From Streptomyces kaniharaensis (GTDB lineage Bacteria; Actinomycetota; Actinomycetes; Streptomycetales; Streptomycetaceae): 64,000 nt of DNA. Positions 59,654 through 64,000 of the stretch are shown one piece after another (position 1 is the stretch's first letter; each line of letters begins with the position of its first letter). The DNA lies in the NCBI RefSeq assembly GCF_009569385.1, contig NZ_WBOF01000001.1, positions 1,932,001-1,996,000 on the forward strand. The letters run 5' to 3'. The translations under genes and the position numbers were made by a program. The notes under the pieces are model-generated. The model was given only the letters and a program-made list of their open reading frames with translations. It was not told the origin of the DNA and did not search any database.

Positions 59654-60109
59654 ATGACCGACCGCAACCCGCGCTCCGCCGAGCCGCCCCCGAGGCCCGG
59701 CGAACCGGCCGACCTGCCGCCGGACGTCCCGGTGGAGTTCGCCGCGTTCTGCGAACTCCACCGTCCGCGGTACCTCAGCTACGCCCGCGTCTGGCTGCCC
59801 GAACGCGCCGAGGCGGCCGCCGCCGTCCAGCAGGCCTTCGCCGAAATCGCCGTCCACTGGCGCGAGTTGCTGGGCAGTTCCAACCCGACCGCGCACGCCT
59901 GGCAGATCCTGCGCGGCACCGTCGCCGAACGCACCCGGCATCCCGTGCCCGCCGCCCCGGATCGCCACCCCGCCGACGACGACCTGGCGATCCTGCACTA
60001 CGTCGTCGGCCTCGCCGCACCCGAGATCGCCGACGTCATCGGCACCGACACCGCCAGCGTGGCCGGCCGGCTGCGACGCACCATGCTGCGCGAGGCCTCC
60101 GGCTGGTGA
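59654..60109 (+). CDS. Short sigma-70-like protein
   Basis: A 151-residue protein. Residues 28-75 resemble a degenerate sigma region 2 (F-A-A-F-C-E-L-H-R-P-R-Y-L-S-Y-A), and residues 107-150 resemble region 4 with a helix-turn-helix (V-V-G-L-A-A-P-E-I-A-D-V-I-G-T-D-T-A-S-V-A-G-R-L). The recognition residues of region 2 look weak and the linker is short, so promoter recognition is uncertain; it may be an ECF-like or non-functional relative. Confidence 0.7.
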   Translation: MTDRNPRSAEPPPRPGEPADLPPDVPVEFAAFCELHRPRYLSYARVWLPERAEAAAAVQQAFAEIAVHWRELLGSSNPTAHAWQILRGTVAERTRHPVPAAPDRHPADDDLAILHYVVGLAAPEIADVIGTDTASVAGRLRRTMLREASGW

Positions 60110-60125
60110 TCCCGGCCCCCGGCCC

Positions 60126-60698
60126 TCAGACCTTCGCGCCGGTCACGTCGTACAGGTGGTGCACCGGGTCGTGGATCAGGTAGCGGGAGAACGACTCCAC
60201 CGTGAACCGCGCCCCGTCGCTGCGGTTGCCGGTCCGCTGCCACTGCTCGCCCGCCACCCGCTCGAACGCCGCCGCCAACGTGTCCGCCGCCTGCGCCAGT
60301 TCCTCGGCCACCACCGACCGCCACTGCTCCCCGTAGCGCTCGGCGACGGCAGTCTCGTCCTGGTCCCAGTTCGGGAACAGCGGGTCGTCCTGGTCCAGCA
60401 TCAGGTTCAGCCGGACGTGGAACAGCCGGAACACGTCCCGGACGTGGCACGCGTACTCCAGGCCGGACCACACCTCCGGGCTCGGACGGCGGCGCAGCCC
60501 GTCCTCGTCCCCCGCCAGCACGGCCAGCCAACTCGCCGCGTTCGCACGGACCATGGCGGCGACGTCCTCGCGGACGACGGACGGCGTGTCCAGACCGCAG
60601 TCCGGGCAGGCGCGCTCCAGCACCCAGGTCCAGTCCTTGCTGTCCGGGACGATCGCGTCGGCGGGGCTCGTGGCAGTGGCGTTCTCAGGAGTGCTCAT
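60126..60698 (-). CDS. DinB-family protein
   Basis: A 190-residue four-helix-bundle protein. The metal-binding histidines would come from Y-A-C-H-V-R-D-V-F and L-I-H-D-P-V-H-H-L-Y-D. An N-terminal C-P-D-C pair is seen before the bundle. Related enzymes are thiol-dependent S-transferases using mycothiol or bacillithiol. The start at ATG 60698 gives M-S-T-P-E-N. Confidence 0.85.
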   Translation of the reverse strand: MSTPENATATSPADAIVPDSKDWTWVLERACPDCGLDTPSVVREDVAAMVRANAASWLAVLAGDEDGLRRRPSPEVWSGLEYACHVRDVFRLFHVRLNLMLDQDDPLFPNWDQDETAVAERYGEQWRSVVAEELAQAADTLAAAFERVAGEQWQRTGNRSDGARFTVESFSRYLIHDPVHHLYDVTGAKV

Positions 60699-60807
60699 GC
60701 GCCCAGAATGGCGCCCGGCGCACCTCGCCCACCAGCGGCATTGACGCCAGCCACCGCCGAAATGCTGCCAGCCCCCGCCTCCTGACGTCCGTCCGCCGGG
60801 TGCTCGG

Positions 60808-61512
60808 TCAGTTCGTGGCCGTCCTCGTGGAGAGGGCGTCGGCGAGGGCGCGGCGGCAGAGGTGGTCGGCGTGGCGGGTGGTTTCGGGGAGGCGGTAGCG
60901 GCGGGCGAGGTGGAGGGTGGTGCGGACGGCGGTGTCGAGGCCGATGCGGTGGCCGACGGAGACGAAGACGGGCTTGATGCCGGGCTGGGTGCGGACGGTG
61001 CGGCCGACCTCCTCGCCGGTGGCCGGGTCGGTGAGGGGGGTGGTGGAGCCGCGCGGGGTGTCGGGCTGGTGGTGGTCGAACGTGAAGGGGGTCTTGGCAA
61101 CGCCGAGGGTGCGCAGACCGGTGAGGACGCCCAGGTGGCTGGCGAGGCCGAGGCGGCGGGGGTGCGCGAGGCCGTAGCCGTCGCAGACGACGAGGTCGGG
61201 GGTGCGGGTCAGGGCGGCGAGGGCGTCGAGGACGGCGGGGAGTTCGCGGAAGGCGAGGAGCCCGGGGACGTAGGGGAAGGGGATGTGCCCGACGGCGGTG
61301 GCCTGCTCGACGACGGCGAGGGTGTCGACGTCGAGCAGGACGGCGGCCGCGACGACGAGGTCGTGGTCGTCGTCGTAGGCGACGTCGACGCCGGCGACGA
61401 GCTGTGCGGCGGGCTGGTCGGGGTCGTCGTGGGGCTGGACGAGGGGCCGGAGGCGTTCCTGCTCGGCGAGGGCCTGGGCTTCGGTGGTGGGCCAGTGGGC
61501 GGGGACGGGCAC
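60808..61512 (-). CDS. nfi: Endonuclease V
   Basis: A 234-residue repair enzyme that cuts near deaminated adenine (hypoxanthine). Catalytic-site motifs are G-V-D-V-A-Y-D (first Asp), P-Y-V-P-G-L-L-A-F-R-E (Glu), D-G-Y-G-L-A-H-P-R-R-L-G-L-A-S-H (Asp) and S-V-G-H-R-I. GGAGGGA precedes the GTG start. Confidence 0.95.
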   Translation of the reverse strand: MPVPAHWPTTEAQALAEQERLRPLVQPHDDPDQPAAQLVAGVDVAYDDDHDLVVAAAVLLDVDTLAVVEQATAVGHIPFPYVPGLLAFRELPAVLDALAALTRTPDLVVCDGYGLAHPRRLGLASHLGVLTGLRTLGVAKTPFTFDHHQPDTPRGSTTPLTDPATGEEVGRTVRTQPGIKPVFVSVGHRIGLDTAVRTTLHLARRYRLPETTRHADHLCRRALADALSTRTATN

Positions 61513-61715
61513 GGGCGGTTCCCTCCGGGGCGTTCGACGGTCGGATCCCCGCCACGGTACCTAGCGGGGCGGACGACCTCGGGGTGAGCCCGTGCGCCCC
61601 CTGCGCCCCGGACCCGGGAGGTTAGTCTGGACCTGTCGAACTCCCTTGCCGGGTAAGGATCCTGGAACCGGCACCATTCCCGCCCGTTTCCCCCGACGTG
61701 CGAAGGAGCCCCGCC

Positions 61716-61946
61716 ATGCCGCGTCCATCCGCTGCTCAGTTGTGCCTCGGCACGTTCACCGTCGTCGCGTCCGCCGTGGCGCTGCTGGCCGTTTCGGGCG
61801 CCGAGGGCGTCCTGGAGGTCGGGGTGCTGGTGGTGTTCGCGCTGGCGCTCGGCACGCTGGTGACGGTGCTCTCGTCCGTCTCGGCCCGGTCCTCACGGGT
61901 GCCTGCTCCGGCGTCGCCCGGGCACGAGTACGCCCGGCAGCGCTGA
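61716..61946 (+). CDS. Small two-helix membrane protein
   Basis: A 76-residue protein with two transmembrane helices (about 8-26 and 33-52) and a basic hydrophilic tail ending H-E-Y-A-R-Q-R. AAGGAG precedes the ATG. No family recognised; it is convergent with an RDD gene. Confidence 0.65.
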   Translation: MPRPSAAQLCLGTFTVVASAVALLAVSGAEGVLEVGVLVVFALALGTLVTVLSSVSARSSRVPAPASPGHEYARQR

Positions 61947-61977
61947 TCCGCTGCCGGGCGTCGCGGCGCCGCCCCGG

Positions 61978-62673
61978 TCAGGCCGTGGTGACCACGACGG
62001 TCTTCGCCGCCTTGTCGTGGATGCACTGCCGGTAGGGCTTGTCGAAGACACCGAAGAACCCGTCGGCGAGCCACCAGAAGCCGGCGCAGCAGAGCACGGC
62101 GGGCAGGACGAAGACCGCGGCGCGGGTCCAGGCGGCGGACTGGGTGGGCGAGTTGCCGTCGCTGAGCATGGCGACGCGGACCTTCATCGCCTTCTTGCCG
62201 AGGGTCTGGCCGTCCCGGCTGAGCATGAGGCCTTCGTAGACCAGGTAGAGGGCGCCGGCGAGCCAGAACGCGCCGGCAGAGCCGGAGCGGTCACCGAGGC
62301 TGGCGAAGGGCAGCACGATGAGGACGGCGACGACCTGGACCAGGGCGTAGTCGATGAGCCGGGCGAGGATCCGGTTGGGCCAGCTGCCGAGGGGCGGCAT
62401 CCCGGGGACGGGTCCGCCGCCGGGGGTGCCGTATCCGGTGGTGTCCTGGCCGTACGGGCTCTGACCGTACGGCGCCTGGCCGTAGGACGGTCCACCGTAG
62501 GTGCCGCCGTACGCGCCGGGGCGCTCGTGGGAGCCGTCGGCCGGCGGGTGCCCGTACGGCTCGGACGGCCGGTCTTCCGGCGTGCCGCCACCCGGTTGCG
62601 GGGGCTGCTTGTCGAAGGAGGGCTGCTCGCCGCCCCCCTCCGGCTGGGGGCCCGAGGGGTCGTGGGTACTCAT
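61978..62673 (-). CDS. RDD-family membrane protein with Gly/Tyr/Pro-rich N-terminus
   Basis: A 231-residue protein. Residues 1-95 are hydrophilic with repeated P-Y-G-Q / S-Y-G-Q-A units. The RDD domain follows with R-I-L-A-R-L-I-D-Y-A-L and the conserved D-G-Q-T-L-G-K-K-A-M-K-V-R. About four hydrophobic segments. The function is unknown; some RDD proteins affect ion or compatible-solute transport. ATG 62673 is used. Confidence 0.85.
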   Translation of the reverse strand: MSTHDPSGPQPEGGGEQPSFDKQPPQPGGGTPEDRPSEPYGHPPADGSHERPGAYGGTYGGPSYGQAPYGQSPYGQDTTGYGTPGGGPVPGMPPLGSWPNRILARLIDYALVQVVAVLIVLPFASLGDRSGSAGAFWLAGALYLVYEGLMLSRDGQTLGKKAMKVRVAMLSDGNSPTQSAAWTRAAVFVLPAVLCCAGFWWLADGFFGVFDKPYRQCIHDKAAKTVVVTTA

Positions 62674-62763
62674 GCCTTTGAGTAGAACATCACACATTCA
62701 TAGGGTTCGGGACATTCGGTCCGTTTTGCCGGGCGAGGGCCGAAACGGGCCGTGGCCGGGCGT

Positions 62764-64000
62764 TCAGACCCGGACGACCCGGGTGCGCGCCGCCCGGTCG
62801 TGCCAGCCGCGCCGGGCCGGGCGGTCGACCAGCGGCCAGAACAAGCCGATCGGGAACAGGACGGCCAGCTGTCCGACGAGCCATCGGAGCAGGGAGCGGC
62901 CGAGGCTCAGCCGGGTGCGGACCGCGGCGCGGGGGGAGGCGGCGTCGGCCACCCTGATCCCGGCGAGTCGCTTGCCGAAGGTCTGGCCGGTGCGGGCCGT
63001 CGGCAGCACCTCGTAGAGGAGACCGACGAAGACGAGGATGCCGATCAGGACGGCGATCTTGCCGACCACGACGTCGTCGACCAGCCACACCTGGACCTGG
63101 CGGCGGCTGAGGGCGCTGGCCATCCGGGCCTGGTCGAGTTTCTGCCGGACGTGGTCGGCCGCCGCGTGGCCGAGCGGGATCGCGGCCGCGGCGGCGACGA
63201 CCACCAGGACGGCCGTGTCGACGGCCCGCGCGGCGAGCCGGCGGCCGAGCCCCGCGGGGACGGCGGGGGCGGGACGCTTCCGGGCGGCGGACTGGCGCGG
63301 CCGAGCGGCGGGGGCCGGGGCGAGCGCGGGGACGGGCTCAGCAGGCTCAGTGGTGCGCGCATCGGGCTCGGCCGGCCGGGCGGGCTCGGCCCGCTTGGGC
63401 ACCTCCACCGCCACGGCAACGGCCTGTGCCACGACCACCGGAGCAGGCGCCGACGCGACCGCGGACACCTCCGCGGCAATCGGAGCGCGGTTCTCGTCCG
63501 CGCGCCCCTCCTCTGGCTCGGGCGCCCCCGGCAGCACCCCCCACGAAACCCAGCGCGGCGCCTCGCCCGTCTCCATCAGCCCCCGCTGCGCCCCCGGATC
63601 CGCCTGCCACCCGGACGCGTCGGACATCTCCGGGGCCGCGGGCACCGGCGCCTGCGATCCGAGCACACCAGGCCCGGGCACCTCGGGCTCCGGAACCTCG
63701 GAGGCCCCCGCTCCCGCCTCCCGGAACACGGGCCCGAGCACGAACGACGCCCCGCCCTCCATCTGGTCCAGGTACACCGGCCCGGTGTCGTCGGAACCAT
63801 CGGCCCCGCCACCCCCGTCGGCCGGAGCCGCCGGCACCGGAGCCGGCGGGGGCACGTACCGCGCCCCCGCCCCCACCCCGGGCGCAGGCCCGGGCCGCCG
63901 GGCCGCGAAGCGGGGCGGCTCCAGCACCTCCCCCTCGGCCGGCGCGGGCCGGGTGGTGCCCGGTACCCAGGCCGAACCGCCCCAGTAGCGGACGAAGCCG
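62764..64000 (-). CDS. RDD-family protein, partial (start outside the window)
   Basis: The frame runs through the window edge; at least 411 residues are visible. The most distal residues read F-V-R-Y-W-G-G-S-A-W-V-P-G-T, a segment found before RDD domains in streptomycetes, then a long P/A/E-rich linker. The C-terminal RDD domain has R-R-L-A-A-R-A-V-D-T-A-V and G-Q-T-F-G-K-R-L-A-G-I-R-V, with four hydrophobic segments. It is adjacent to and parallel with another RDD gene. Confidence 0.85.
   Translation of the reverse strand, partial: GFVRYWGGSAWVPGTTRPAPAEGEVLEPPRFAARRPGPAPGVGAGARYVPPPAPVPAAPADGGGGADGSDDTGPVYLDQMEGGASFVLGPVFREAGAGASEVPEPEVPGPGVLGSQAPVPAAPEMSDASGWQADPGAQRGLMETGEAPRWVSWGVLPGAPEPEEGRADENRAPIAAEVSAVASAPAPVVVAQAVAVAVEVPKRAEPARPAEPDARTTEPAEPVPALAPAPAARPRQSAARKRPAPAVPAGLGRRLAARAVDTAVLVVVAAAAAIPLGHAAADHVRQKLDQARMASALSRRQVQVWLVDDVVVGKIAVLIGILVFVGLLYEVLPTARTGQTFGKRLAGIRVADAASPRAAVRTRLSLGRSLLRWLVGQLAVLFPIGLFWPLVDRPARRGWHDRAARTRVVRV

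Overview
The window is very GC-rich, densely coded DNA of a streptomycete-type actinobacterium (Streptomyces or Kitasatospora). This is judged from GC-biased codons, frequent GTG starts, a Tat lipoprotein, a LAxTG sortase substrate, DasR-type palindromes, a cslA-glxA locus with a TTA codon, and a CysO/CysM/JAMM cysteine pathway. I see no insertion sequence, prophage or CRISPR array. The content is mostly chromosomal-core, with a few accessory islets: a VapBC-like toxin-antitoxin pair, a type VII secretion-like gene trio, an HNH endonuclease beside a tRNA, and an orphan PemK/MazF-like protein.

1-9.6 kb: the Ser/Gly/Pro/Thr-rich tail of a truncated protein, an EamA transporter, signal peptidase I, chorismate mutase, an OsmC protein, a PAS-GGDEF-EAL c-di-GMP enzyme, a luciferase-like monooxygenase, a DedA protein and a Tat-exported lipoprotein deacetylase. 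9.9-15 kb: the surface-glycan locus cslA-glxA with a convergent GH6 glycanase (cslZ type). 15-27 kb: uracil-DNA glycosylase, HAD phosphatase, Gfo/Idh/MocA oxidoreductase, the toxin-antitoxin pair, the type VII-like trio, a YidC homologue with a small partner, a GNAT enzyme, a CDP-alcohol phosphatidyltransferase, a membrane glycosyltransferase, small secreted proteins and a DUF397 remnant.

27-36 kb: an RHH regulator - DUF4097 - DrrAB-type ABC module, adenosine deaminase, DUF445, and a second ABC exporter with two permeases. 36-42.8 kb: a bifunctional penicillin-binding protein, an AlkZ-like winged-helix protein, a GroES-like protein, a thiol peroxidase, an HNH endonuclease with three internal repeats, and an unusual tRNA (anticodon UAG, short variable loop). 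42.8-48 kb: rdgB, a lipoprotein, rph, and the N-acetylglucosamine PTS region: the EIIB gene, a decayed EIIC copy that keeps a DasR-type site, and an intact nagE2 behind a 34-bp perfect palindrome.

48-57 kb: a sortase substrate, an MBL hydrolase, the PemK-like protein, the cysteine set (leader peptide, cysO, cysM, JAMM protease), an amino-acid permease, DUF2017, clpS, and NAD salvage (pncB, pncA). 57-64 kb: an AbiEi-like protein, unknown proteins, a sigma-like protein, a DinB protein, endonuclease V, and two RDD membrane proteins, the last cut by the window edge.

Start codons were often moved from the longest frame to the one with a Shine-Dalgarno match; each such choice is stated. Family assignments come from motifs read by eye, with no database search.
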